A DNA stretch of 64,000 nt from assembly GCA_016342345.1 (NCBI GenBank), contig JAEINO010000015.1, positions 1 through 64,000 on the forward strand, in the 5' to 3' direction. A model generated the notes under the pieces. The model saw only the letters and a program-made list of their open reading frames with translations. It was not told the origin of the DNA and ran no database searches. Shown piece after piece: positions 33,204 to 42,415 of the stretch; position 1 is the stretch's first letter; each line of letters begins with the position of its first letter. The translations under genes and the position numbers were made by a program. This DNA is from Pseudodesulfovibrio sp. (GTDB taxonomy: Bacteria; Desulfobacterota; Desulfovibrionia; Desulfovibrionales; Desulfovibrionaceae).

Positions 33204-34102
33204 CCACACTCCTTACGGGTTTTGTCCGTTACAATCTGGTCCCGACGTGTGCGGTACATTTCCTTGAGCTTGAGAGGATCGGCCACAAGCTGAAATACCA
33301 CCGCAACAAAAAGAGTTCCGCCAATGAGATTTCCCATGACAGTAAACAACTGATTGTGTGCCCACCCGAATTTTCCGAAGCCCCAATGCATCAGCACGGG
33401 AGTTATATTGTTCATACCGGTAACCGCCTCAAGCCAGAGATCCTGTTGGAAAAGCGGTACTGCCAGAAATCCGATGTTTGCGATGCAATGTTCATTCATG
33501 CCAGCCACAAATGCAAGAGGGCCGTAGGCGGTAAGCATGATCTTGCTCATGTCGTCATTGGTCTTCATGAAAAGGATGGCAGCAGACTGGAGCGTCCATG
33601 TACAGATGATGCCCATGACGAAAATCTCCATGGAGGTTTCACCTGTCTTTGCCAAACCGATGTCGTGTGCCCGCATGAGCCAGGGAAGTGCATGGTAGCC
33701 GCCCCCTTTGCTCATAATCCACATGAATGACATGGACCCGATGAAGTTGCCGATGTAGCCCACCAAGACGCCTAGAAAGAACTGTTTCCACGAAATGCGA
33801 TTGTTAAACACACCCACAAGGCCATAGGCCATGTCTGCGGTTACGAGAGTCATCCCGCTGAACATGATGATTACAAGTGAGAACATGAACACCAATCCCA
33901 TGAGCAGATTGGCCAATCCAGGGGCCAGATTCTCGGACACTCCAGCTGATACGGACAGAGCCAGCATGGCACCGAAACAGACAAACGCACCGCCTGCAAA
34001 TGCTGAGATCAGAAAAGCCATGGGGCGTTTGTTGAGCATCCCCCATTTCTTGTCACAGAGGTCTGCTACCTCAATAATATGTTCCTCGGAATTCAATGGC
34101 AT
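33200..34102 (-). CDS. Formate/nitrite transporter (FNT) family channel
   Basis: Six-TM protein with FVAGMNEHCIANIGFLAVP (FNT EHxxAN motif); AGGAGA SD before ATG 34102 (ORF called from TTG 34105). Confidence 0.9.
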   Translation of the reverse strand: MPLNSEEHIIEVADLCDKKWGMLNKRPMAFLISAFAGGAFVCFGAMLALSVSAGVSENLAPGLANLLMGLVFMFSLVIIMFSGMTLVTADMAYGLVGVFNNRISWKQFFLGVLVGYIGNFIGSMSFMWIMSKGGGYHALPWLMRAHDIGLAKTGETSMEIFVMGIICTWTLQSAAILFMKTNDDMSKIMLTAYGPLAFVAGMNEHCIANIGFLAVPLFQQDLWLEAVTGMNNITPVLMHWGFGKFGWAHNQLFTVMGNLIGGTLFVAVVFQLVADPLKLKEMYRTRRDQIVTDKTRKECG

Positions 34103-34393
34103 CAAATTCTCCTGCTAAAACGCTGGGTGCCCTGTCAGTTGTGAGGGCATAAACATTTTGCTTCTCCCGCAATGGGTTGCATGTTTGTTTTCAATTCCAT
34201 TGTACGGCGCGGTGCACTGCGCGCAGGCTGTTTTTCAACGCCTACAGAATAAAGAGCCATGGCGATCTGAAAAGGTTACCTGTCTGGAGAAAAAAAATGA
34301 AAATCTTGAATTGTATGAGGGAGGCGAATGTCTCTTTTGAAGGGATGATCCTGGTTTGATGCGATCAGGACTTGGATGGCGACGATAAATTTA

Positions 34394-35794
34394 TCAGCAA
34401 AATTCGTTGCATACGAAGTCGTCAAGATTGCAGGTGCGGGACAAGACTCCACTGGCCACGGCAAGTCGCATGAACTCGGCCATCCTGCTTTTGTCCGGTC
34501 TCAAGTTGTCAAAAGTAATGATTTTTTCTTCAAGCACTCGCGCGGCAAGGCTGCTCGAAACTCCTGTGTACATGGCCTGGGTCGCGGCACAGTAATCAAT
34601 GTCGGTATGCAGTTTATCCCTCGCCTGGAGCAGGATCTGGACATAGTCGCTGACACGATCGGGATGGGCCTGATAAAAATCTTCGCGTACCGCTACAACG
34701 CAACAGATATGTCCTGGAGCCATTTCCTTGGAGCGGATAATCTGGTTTGCATCTCCATCGAATACGCATTTGGTGCTCCATGGTTCCGCACAGAAAAATG
34801 CGTCGATAGTCTGCTTTTTCAAGGAATTGATGGCATAGGACGGGTTGGTGTCGGCAATGCTGATATTGTCCCATAGATTTGGATATTCATGGGCCAGCTT
34901 GCTCAGAATTACCCGATGTGTAGAAAACTGGCCTGGAACGCCTACGAGTTTGCCTTGAAGCTTGATGGCTGAAGTGGCAAGCGCGCTTCCGTCATGGTGG
35001 CCGTCCATGATGTATTTGAGGCGTGTCCCGGAATTGCAAAGTTGCATGGCAAGCGGAGCCATGATGAAGGCTGCGTCAATGCGTCCCTGTTTCAAGGCCT
35101 CGGAAAGCGCGCTCCATGACAGAAAACGTTTCATGTGGCTTCGAGAATTCCGTTCTTTTCCAAGCCTATGGGCGACCATGCCCAAAAGATGATCTGAAAT
35201 GGGAAGATACCCGACTCGAATGGAGGATTTGTCAAGTTGTCCGGCAAGCATTTCGGCCAGCAAAGGGTGAGCACTGTGCAGACGTTTGCGCACGGTCCCT
35301 GGCTTCAGAGCAAGTTTGTCAGCGATTTCCTCGATGGAATGACCTGATGCAAAATACAGGTGGCAGACGTCTCGAAGAGGGGCTGACAATTGTGAAAATG
35401 CATTGTTGACCGCAGCCCGGAAGCAAAGTTGTTCATAGCTTGCTGCCGGGTCCATGGATTTTGGGGCCAGAGGCTCGTAGTGCTCCAGTCCATCGAGTGA
35501 TACTTCCCGGCCTCGTTTGCGCAGATGTCGGTAACACTGTGATTTGACGATGGTTTTTAGCCATGGTGCAAAACTTTCAATATTCCGAAGCTGGTCAAGT
35601 TTGGAGAGCGAAATAAGAAGAGATTCCTGCACAACGTCCTGAGCATCTTCATTTGAACGAAGGATATGATTTGCCTGGGCGATAATTACAGGCATCAGAT
35701 CGGAAATCAGCCCACTTAGTTGGCGTGGTTCTTCTCTGGTTTCCGGGTGATTCAATTGCGTATTTTGCAAGTCTGATTTCATGAATTGGGCCAT
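34394..35794 (-). CDS. ECF-type RNA polymerase sigma factor fused to a cytoplasmic NrtA/SsuA/CmpA-like substrate-binding domain
   Basis: Sigma2 (NEDAQDVVQESLLISLSKL...FAPWLKTIVKSQCYRHLRKR), sigma4 (LSAPLRDVCHLYFASGHSIEEIADKLALKPGTVRKRLHSA), then IRVGYLPISDHLLGMVAHRLG...ALKQGRIDAAFIMAPLAMQL...AINSLKKQTIDAFFCAEPW. Confidence 0.88.
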   Translation of the reverse strand: MAQFMKSDLQNTQLNHPETREEPRQLSGLISDLMPVIIAQANHILRSNEDAQDVVQESLLISLSKLDQLRNIESFAPWLKTIVKSQCYRHLRKRGREVSLDGLEHYEPLAPKSMDPAASYEQLCFRAAVNNAFSQLSAPLRDVCHLYFASGHSIEEIADKLALKPGTVRKRLHSAHPLLAEMLAGQLDKSSIRVGYLPISDHLLGMVAHRLGKERNSRSHMKRFLSWSALSEALKQGRIDAAFIMAPLAMQLCNSGTRLKYIMDGHHDGSALATSAIKLQGKLVGVPGQFSTHRVILSKLAHEYPNLWDNISIADTNPSYAINSLKKQTIDAFFCAEPWSTKCVFDGDANQIIRSKEMAPGHICCVVAVREDFYQAHPDRVSDYVQILLQARDKLHTDIDYCAATQAMYTGVSSSLAARVLEEKIITFDNLRPDKSRMAEFMRLAVASGVLSRTCNLDDFVCNEFC

Positions 35795-36225
35795 GAACCA
35801 CCAATTGAGAACCCATTGTAGAATGAAGTAAAAGAGGAAACCATCACTATTGTTTGGATAGTCATTTTAGAATATATGGTTGTTGTTTTTGTCTCAACAA
35901 CATTGCATTGCATGGCTGCGGTGTATCAAACATGCTCAACAACGTGTTGTGTTCGATTCTTATGCAACTTTCCTTTTGAACAATATATCATAATGCTTTT
36001 TAGTTTACAATTGGCTATCTCGCTAATTCGTCATGAATCGGTTGAGCCATGCGCTGCCATGTCTGAACCCGTTTGTGGAAGTTCGAAAACGGGCAATAGG
36101 GTTGATGGATGGTTGAATTAAAAGAATAATCACGAGAGCATGATTCATATGAATCGTCTGCTTTGTTACATTTGATGTTGTTTATGGAGACATAGTCTGC
36201 CCAGGGCAAGGGAAGATGTAACAAA

Positions 36226-36254
36226 TGAAAAGGGGCACTCTTGAGAGTGCCCCT
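36226..36254 (-). terminator. Terminator of the glycerol ABC importer operon
   Basis: AGGGGCACTCT-TG-AGAGTGCCCCT; minus strand continues TTTTCAT. Confidence 0.8.
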
Positions 36255-36279
36255 GATGTTCATGTGTCGAGGATGAAGG

Positions 36280-38007
36280 CTATTTAACCTTGCCAGCCTG
36301 CCATGCCTTGATCAGCTTGTCGTAGTCGACTGTTTCGCCCTGAGGCTTTTCGTTGGCCAGTTTGGCCTTCGGGGAACCGGGCTGGTTCAACCAGTAGGAC
36401 TCTTCGCGGGGCTTGTTCAGCTTGGGACCGCATTCGCCCAGGATGCCTGCACGTTCGAGACGCATCATGATCTTGTCCTGTTCTGCGGCGAGATTGTCCA
36501 TGGCTTTGTCAACGGTGACTTCACCGGCAACAGCTTCACCAATGTTCTGCCACCAGAGTTGAGACAGCTTTGGGTATTCGGGAACGTTGGTGCCAGTGGG
36601 GGTCCAGGCAACGCGAGCCGGGCTGCGATAGAATTCCACCAGGCCACCCAGCTTGGGAGCACGTTCGGTGAAGGACTTGTCGCGGATGTCGGAATCGCGA
36701 ATGGGGGTCAGACCAACGTGGGCCTTCTTCAGGGAGGTGGTCTTGGCAACGCAGAACTGTGCGAACAGCCATGCGGCCTGACGACGTTTGAGCGGAGTGG
36801 ATTTGAGCAGGGTCCAGGAACCGCAGTCCTGATAACCGAGCTTCTGGCCTTCTACCCAGTAGGGACCGTGCGGGGACGGAGCCATGCGCCATTTGGGTGT
36901 GCCGTCAGCGTTGACAACTGGTGTGCCTATTTCAACCATGGAAGCGGTGAAAGCGGTGTACCAGAAGATCTGCTGGGCAACGTTGCCCTTGGCCAGGCTG
37001 GGGAGGGACTGATAGAAGTCCATGCCCAAAGCACCAGGAGGCGCGTACTTACGCAGCCATTCCATGTACTTACGTAATGCATACTTGGCGGCAGGGCCGT
37101 TTGTGGCGCCACCACGGGAAACAGAGGAACCGACAGGTCTGCAACCTTCGACACGGATGCCCCATTCATCGACAGGCTTGCCGTTGGGGATACCCTTGTC
37201 GCCAGCACCGGCCATGGACAGCCATGCATCGGTGAAACGCCAGCCGAGGTCCGGAGCTTTCTTGCCGTAATCCATGTGTCCGTAAATGGCCTTGCCGTCG
37301 ATTTCCTTGACGTCTTCACTGAAGAATTCGGCAATGTCTTCGTATGCGGACCAGTTGACCGGCACACCCAGTTCATAGCCGTACTTGGCTTTGAAGGCTT
37401 TTTTCAATTCAGGTTTCTGGAACCAGTCATAGCGGAACCAGTATAGGTTCGCGAACTGTTGGTCAGGCAACTGATAGAGCTTGCCGTCAGGGCCGGTGGT
37501 AAAGGATTTTCCCATGAAATCGTCGATGTCGAGAGTCGGCAGGGTGACGGATTTGCCTTCGCCGGTCATCCAGTCGGTCAGGTTGACCACATGGCCGGAA
37601 CGGAAGTGGGTACCGATCAGGTCGGAGTCGTTGATGTAGGCATCAAAGACGTTTTCGCCTGACTGGAATTGCACCTGCAACTTTTCGATGACGTCACCTT
37701 CCTGAATCAGGTCGTGGGTGACCTCGACGCCGGTGATTTCATAGAAGGCCTTGGCAAGCACCTTGGATTCGTACTCGTGAGTGGGGATGGTCTCGGAGAC
37801 GACCTTGATTTTCATGCCCTTGAAGGGAGCAGCGGCCTTGATGAACCACTCCATTTCCTCCATCTGCTGGGCTTTGGTCAACGTGGAAGGTTGAAACTCG
37901 TTGTCGATCCATTTCTTTGCAGCCTCTTTGTCGGCAAAACCGACACTGGCAAGGCTGAGGCATGCTACTGTGAGCACTCCTGTCATTAATAAACGCCGCA
38001 ACTTCAT
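36280..38007 (-). CDS. glpV: Extracellular solute-binding protein of a glycerol-type ABC importer (GlpV-like)
   Basis: Signal peptide MKLRRLLMTGVLTVACLSLASVGFA; family 1 SBP; gene order SBP-DUF2160-two permeases-two ATPases beside glpK/glpAB; start adjusted from 38037. Confidence 0.85.
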   Translation of the reverse strand: MKLRRLLMTGVLTVACLSLASVGFADKEAAKKWIDNEFQPSTLTKAQQMEEMEWFIKAAAPFKGMKIKVVSETIPTHEYESKVLAKAFYEITGVEVTHDLIQEGDVIEKLQVQFQSGENVFDAYINDSDLIGTHFRSGHVVNLTDWMTGEGKSVTLPTLDIDDFMGKSFTTGPDGKLYQLPDQQFANLYWFRYDWFQKPELKKAFKAKYGYELGVPVNWSAYEDIAEFFSEDVKEIDGKAIYGHMDYGKKAPDLGWRFTDAWLSMAGAGDKGIPNGKPVDEWGIRVEGCRPVGSSVSRGGATNGPAAKYALRKYMEWLRKYAPPGALGMDFYQSLPSLAKGNVAQQIFWYTAFTASMVEIGTPVVNADGTPKWRMAPSPHGPYWVEGQKLGYQDCGSWTLLKSTPLKRRQAAWLFAQFCVAKTTSLKKAHVGLTPIRDSDIRDKSFTERAPKLGGLVEFYRSPARVAWTPTGTNVPEYPKLSQLWWQNIGEAVAGEVTVDKAMDNLAAEQDKIMMRLERAGILGECGPKLNKPREESYWLNQPGSPKAKLANEKPQGETVDYDKLIKAWQAGKVK

Positions 38008-38107
38008 ACGTACCTCCGTATGCTGATTAAAAAACACCTCTACCTCTAGTATCTTTTACAGCCCATCGGCTTTCCCTGTCCCTGTTCGGGATGTCGCATG
38101 GTTCGGG

Positions 38108-38386
38108 TTATCCCCAGCGCATGAGTACAATGAGAAAACAAATGGATATTACCGTTGCAATCCATAGGCTTAAATCAGTCAGTCCCACCCAGGTCAGGTG
38201 GATGTAGGCACTCCCCAGCAGGCCGATGAAAAGGCGATCTCCACGGGTTGTTGTCAATGGCAGTAAACCTCGCCGGGCCACGCAAGGAGAAACGACTTCC
38301 CACACTGTCATGCCGATGAGGATCAGGGCGATGACGCAGAAGAATCCCGCCGTTACCGGTGTCCAAGCCATCCATTCCAGAGTCAT
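38108..38386 (-). CDS. DUF2160 small membrane protein (GlpU-like)
   Basis: 92-aa membrane protein WMAWTPVTAGFFCVIALILIGMTVWEVVSPC...RGDRLFIGLLGSAYIHLTWVGLTDL in the importer operon. Confidence 0.8.
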   Translation of the reverse strand: MTLEWMAWTPVTAGFFCVIALILIGMTVWEVVSPCVARRGLLPLTTTRGDRLFIGLLGSAYIHLTWVGLTDLSLWIATVISICFLIVLMRWG

Positions 38387-38404
38387 ATTCGTATCCTTCT
38401 TGGC

Positions 38405-39208
38405 TTAGACCCGACCAAGGGCAAATCCCTTGGCAAGGTGGTTACGTACAAACCAGATGACCAGTGCGCCCGGAACAATGGTCAGGATGCCGGCAGCAGC
38501 CAGCAGACCCCAGTCCAGACCGGTGGCACTTACCGTGCGGGTCATGGTTGCCGCGATGGGCTTGGCTGCAGTGGTTGTCAATGTCCTGGCCAGGAGCAGT
38601 TCCACCCAGCTGAACATGAAACAGAAGAAGGCTGTTACGCCAATTCCGGCGCGGATGAGCGGGATGAATACCCTGATGAAGAAACGCGGGAAACTGTAAC
38701 CGTCAATGAAGGCTGTTTCATCGATCTCCCTTGGGACGCCTGACATGAATCCTTCGAGAATCCAGACTGACAGCGGAACGTTGAACAGACAGTGTGCCAG
38801 GGCAACCGCAATATGCGTGTCGATCAGGTTGAATGTCGAATACAACTGGAAGAACGGCAGCAGGAAAACCGCAGGCGGAGCCATCCGGTTGGTCAGCAAC
38901 CAGAAGAAGATGTGTTTGTCTCCGATAAAGCGGTACCGGGAAAAGGCATATGCCGCAGGGAGTGCTGCCAGCAGCGAAATGACGGTGTTGATGGTCACGT
39001 AGATGATCGAGTTGATGTACCCGGAATACCATGATGAATCAGTGAAGATTTTCATGTAGTTGGCAATGGTCGGATCAGCCGGATACCATGCGAAGGTTCC
39101 CATGATGTCAGCGTTGGTGCGAAGCGACATGTTGAGCATCCAGTAAATCGGCAGGAACAGCAGACCCAGATACAGGATAAGGCCTATGGTTCTTTTGCGT
39201 ATTATCAT
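38405..39208 (-). CDS. glpQ: ABC permease (GlpQ-like)
   Basis: Start MIIRKRTIGLILYLGLLFLPIYWM at 39208 overlapping upstream stop (ATGA); EAA-like EIDETAFIDGYSFPRFFIRVFIPL; ORF called to 39598 includes antisense-like N-terminus. Confidence 0.85.
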   Translation of the reverse strand: MIIRKRTIGLILYLGLLFLPIYWMLNMSLRTNADIMGTFAWYPADPTIANYMKIFTDSSWYSGYINSIIYVTINTVISLLAALPAAYAFSRYRFIGDKHIFFWLLTNRMAPPAVFLLPFFQLYSTFNLIDTHIAVALAHCLFNVPLSVWILEGFMSGVPREIDETAFIDGYSFPRFFIRVFIPLIRAGIGVTAFFCFMFSWVELLLARTLTTTAAKPIAATMTRTVSATGLDWGLLAAAGILTIVPGALVIWFVRNHLAKGFALGRV

Positions 39209-40080
39209 GATTTTTCTCCTGTCCCGACGGCCTGGAGAGCCTGGTAGAACAACCAGCAGAACAACAGGATGATGAGGAAGTAGATCAACGAGAAGGCCGC
39301 AGCCGGACCGAGATCGAACTGACCCACGGCAATTTTGACGAGATAGATGGACAGGAATGTGGTTGCGTTGCCAGGTCCCCCGCCTGTGAGCACAAAGGGC
39401 TCGGCATAGATCAGGAAGCTGTCCATGAACCGCAGCAGAAGGGCGATGGTCAGCACGCCGCGCATTTTTGGCAGTTGGATGAATCGGAATATGGCCCAGG
39501 AAGAGGCTCCGTCGATCTTGGCTGCCTGATAGTATGCTTCGGGGATGGCTCGGAGACCTGCATAGGCCAGAAGGACCACCAGCGGAGTCCAATGCCATAC
39601 TTCCATGAGCATGAGCGTTATCCAGGCGTCAACGGCATTGGCCGTGTGGTCAAAGGCTATTCCGGCACTGTTGACCAGTGCGCCGAACAGACCGATGTCC
39701 GGCCTGGTGAAGATAATCCAGATTGTTCCGATGACGTTCCAGGGGATCAAGAGCGGCAGGGCCAGAATGACCAGACTCGCAGAGGCGGCCCATCCTTTTT
39801 TCGGCATCATCAGAGCGATGCCTATGCCAAGTGGCATTTCGATGAGCAGGACCAGGCCTGAGAATGCCAATTGTCGCCACAGGGCTTCATGCAATCTGCC
39901 ATCAAGCAGGACTTCCTTGAACCATTCCACGCCGACGAACAGTCGTTGCCCCGGACCGAAAATATCCTGTACGGAATAGTTGACAACGGTCATCAGCGGA
40001 ATGATCGCACTGAAGGACACGATGACAAGGACCGGGAGAATGAAAAACCATGCCTTGTTGTTATCCCATTTATTCATCAT
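39205..40080 (-). CDS. glpP: ABC permease (GlpP-like)
   Basis: Six-TM MalF-type permease, EAYYQAAKIDGASSWAIFRFIQLPKM. Confidence 0.88.
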   Translation of the reverse strand: MMNKWDNNKAWFFILPVLVIVSFSAIIPLMTVVNYSVQDIFGPGQRLFVGVEWFKEVLLDGRLHEALWRQLAFSGLVLLIEMPLGIGIALMMPKKGWAASASLVILALPLLIPWNVIGTIWIIFTRPDIGLFGALVNSAGIAFDHTANAVDAWITLMLMEVWHWTPLVVLLAYAGLRAIPEAYYQAAKIDGASSWAIFRFIQLPKMRGVLTIALLLRFMDSFLIYAEPFVLTGGGPGNATTFLSIYLVKIAVGQFDLGPAAAFSLIYFLIILLFCWLFYQALQAVGTGEKS

Positions 40081-40089
40081 AGCCTCCCG

Positions 40090-41175
40090 TTACCTGACCA
40101 GTCTTTCGTCGCTGTAGAGTTTTGTTTTATCCGGCGGGAAGGTCAGCCAGCATTGTCCGTCCGGAATGCTTCGAGTGTCCTTGACTCTGGTCTTGATTTC
40201 GTGATTGCCGAATCGTGCGGTGACAATTCGACAGAATCCCTGATCTTCGACGCCGACAACCTTGGCGGCAATGGAGTCATCAACCTTCTCGTGATGGATG
40301 CCAACGTACATGGGGCGGATTCCGATCTTGAGTTTTCCGCCTGACAGCATGGCTTTCTCGCCATAGGAATTGGCAAGAGGGATGGCAACGTCATCAACCA
40401 GAGCAGCCGTGCCATCCACCGTACATTCGATGAAGTTCATGCCCGGACTTCCTATGAAATATCCGACAAATGTATGCTCGGGAGTTTCGAACAGTTCTTC
40501 CGGGGTGCCGGTCTGGACAATCTCGCCTTCATACATGACCACGACCTTGTCGGCGAAGGTCATCGCCTCGACCTGGTCATGGGTGACGTAGATCATGGTC
40601 AGCTTGAATTCCTTGTGTATTTCCTTGAGCTTGCGGCGCAAATCCCATTTCAGATGCGGATCAATGACCGTGAGTGGTTCATCAAAGAGGATGGCGGCGA
40701 CATCGCTTCTGACCAGCCCCCGGCCAAGGGAAATCTTCTGTTTTGCATCAGCGGAAAGTCCTGCGGCCCGTTTGTGGAGGTCCTGTTTCAGGTCGAGGGC
40801 CTCGGCTATTTCGTCAACACGCTTGTTGATTTCAGTCTTTGGAACGCCCCGGTTCTTTAATGGGAATGCAAGATTCTGGTAGACCGTCATTGTGTCGTAG
40901 AGAACCGGGAACTGGAAGACCTGGGCGATATTTCGCTGCTCCGGTTGCATTGGGGATACGTCTTCGTCGTCATACAGGATTCTGCCATGGGATGGCTTCA
41001 ACAATCCCGATATGATGTTCAGCATTGTGGTTTTCCCGCAACCTGAAGGGCCGAGCAATGCATAGGCACCGCCATCTTCCCATACCGTTTGAATCTGCTT
41101 CAGGGCAAAATCATTTTCGCCCGACGGATTGGGGAGGTAGCTGTGCTTGATTCCATTGAGTTCAATGCGCGCCAT
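40090..41175 (-). CDS. glpT: ABC ATPase (GlpT-like)
   Basis: Walker A LLGPSGCGKTTMLN, Walker B AILFDEPLTVID, C-terminal TOBE. Confidence 0.9.
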   Translation of the reverse strand: MARIELNGIKHSYLPNPSGENDFALKQIQTVWEDGGAYALLGPSGCGKTTMLNIISGLLKPSHGRILYDDEDVSPMQPEQRNIAQVFQFPVLYDTMTVYQNLAFPLKNRGVPKTEINKRVDEIAEALDLKQDLHKRAAGLSADAKQKISLGRGLVRSDVAAILFDEPLTVIDPHLKWDLRRKLKEIHKEFKLTMIYVTHDQVEAMTFADKVVVMYEGEIVQTGTPEELFETPEHTFVGYFIGSPGMNFIECTVDGTAALVDDVAIPLANSYGEKAMLSGGKLKIGIRPMYVGIHHEKVDDSIAAKVVGVEDQGFCRIVTARFGNHEIKTRVKDTRSIPDGQCWLTFPPDKTKLYSDERLVR

Positions 41176-41187
41176 GTTTTCTCCCGG

Positions 41188-42267
41188 CTAGTCATTCTCA
41201 GGCGAGATAAGAAGATTTCCCGCTGAGTTGAATACGTAAAAGTTGCGGGGGTGGACATAAACTGAAACCGTGTTGCCAACCCGATGCATGTGGACACCGT
41301 CGTCCTGAACGACGAGCAGTTCGTTGCCATGTTTGAAATGGATGAAGGTTTCCGAACCATTGATTTCAGACAGGCCGACTTCTCCGACAATGCAGGCGTG
41401 ATCGTCGCTTCCGCAGGTCATGCTCAATCTGTTGGAACGAATTCCGAACGTGTAGTGTCCGGGTTCCAGATTATTCATTGCTGTAGTGATTGAGAAATTC
41501 AGGCCACTTTTCATTCGGACTTGGCTATCCGTGATTTCGCCATCCATGAAGTTGATGGGAGGATCGCTGAAAACTTCGGCAACCCTTGTGGTGGAAGGGT
41601 TCTGATAGACTTCGGCAGTCGGTCCGACTTGGAGTACACGTCCTTCATCCATGACAATGACGCTTCCACCGAGCATGAGTGCTTCGGTCGGTTCGGTGGT
41701 GGTGTAGACGACCACTGAATCTCGCTGGATGAAAATCTTTTGCAATTCGTCCCGCAACTCTTCGCGTAACTTGTAGTCGAGGTTGACGAGGGGTTCATCC
41801 AGAAGCAGCAAATTGACATTCTTGACCAGTGCCCTGGCAATGGCGGTGCGTTGTTGCTGGCCGCCTGACAATTCGACTGGAAGTCTGTCCAGAAGGTGCT
41901 CAATGTGCAGCATGGACGCTGCTTCCATGACCCTCTTGTTGATTTCGTCCTTGTGTAATCCGTGAATTTTCAGGGGCGAGGCGATGTTTTCGTAAATGGT
42001 CTGGGACGGGTAGTTGATGAATTGCTGATAGACCATGGCAATGCTGCGTTTGCGCACCGAAACGCCTGTGACGTCCTGTCCCTCAGCGAAAATGGAACCC
42101 GAAGAAGGGCGGTCAAGCCCTGCCATTATTCTCAGTAATGACGTTTTCCCAGCCAGAGTCCGTCCCAGAACAACATAGCGGGAACTCGATTCGAATTCCA
42201 GATTGATGTCTTTGAGGTGGACGTCATGTCCAACCAATTTGGTGATGTCTTTGAGTTTTAAACTCAT
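41188..42267 (-). CDS. glpS: ABC ATPase (GlpS-like)
   Basis: LGRTLAGKTSLLRIMAG Walker A, LSGGQQQRTAIARALVKNVNLLLLDEPLVNLD. Confidence 0.9.
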   Translation of the reverse strand: MSLKLKDITKLVGHDVHLKDINLEFESSSRYVVLGRTLAGKTSLLRIMAGLDRPSSGSIFAEGQDVTGVSVRKRSIAMVYQQFINYPSQTIYENIASPLKIHGLHKDEINKRVMEAASMLHIEHLLDRLPVELSGGQQQRTAIARALVKNVNLLLLDEPLVNLDYKLREELRDELQKIFIQRDSVVVYTTTEPTEALMLGGSVIVMDEGRVLQVGPTAEVYQNPSTTRVAEVFSDPPINFMDGEITDSQVRMKSGLNFSITTAMNNLEPGHYTFGIRSNRLSMTCGSDDHACIVGEVGLSEINGSETFIHFKHGNELLVVQDDGVHMHRVGNTVSVYVHPRNFYVFNSAGNLLISPEND

Positions 42268-42343
42268 GCGTGGGTCTCCCAGTGGTCATATCCGCTCAAT
42301 AATCCGTCAATTAATCGCATTTTTACATAGCACTGTCATAAAA

Positions 42344-42360
42344 TGTTCGCAAGCGAAAAC
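42344..42360. promoter_or_regulatory. Candidate DeoR/GlpR operator upstream of the ABC importer operon
   Basis: TGTTCGCAAGCGAAAAC, matches TGTTCGTAAGTGAAAAA upstream of glpA/DeoR. Confidence 0.5.
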
Positions 42361-42415
42361 GGAAAAATCATTGCTCCTATGGCTTTTTTTAGGATTGTGC
42401 GGTGTGCCGAGTAGA

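Noticed and set aside
34207-34224. GC-rich dyad GCGCG-GTGCACTG-CGCGC upstream of the FNT gene as an ECF-sigma target site
   Set aside because: Dyad is real but does not resemble a -35/-10 ECF promoter; no clear target promoter could be assigned by eye
35876-36121. 81-aa plus-strand ORF upstream of the sigma fusion
   Set aside because: No SD, AT-rich intergenic sequence, no motif; could not be supported
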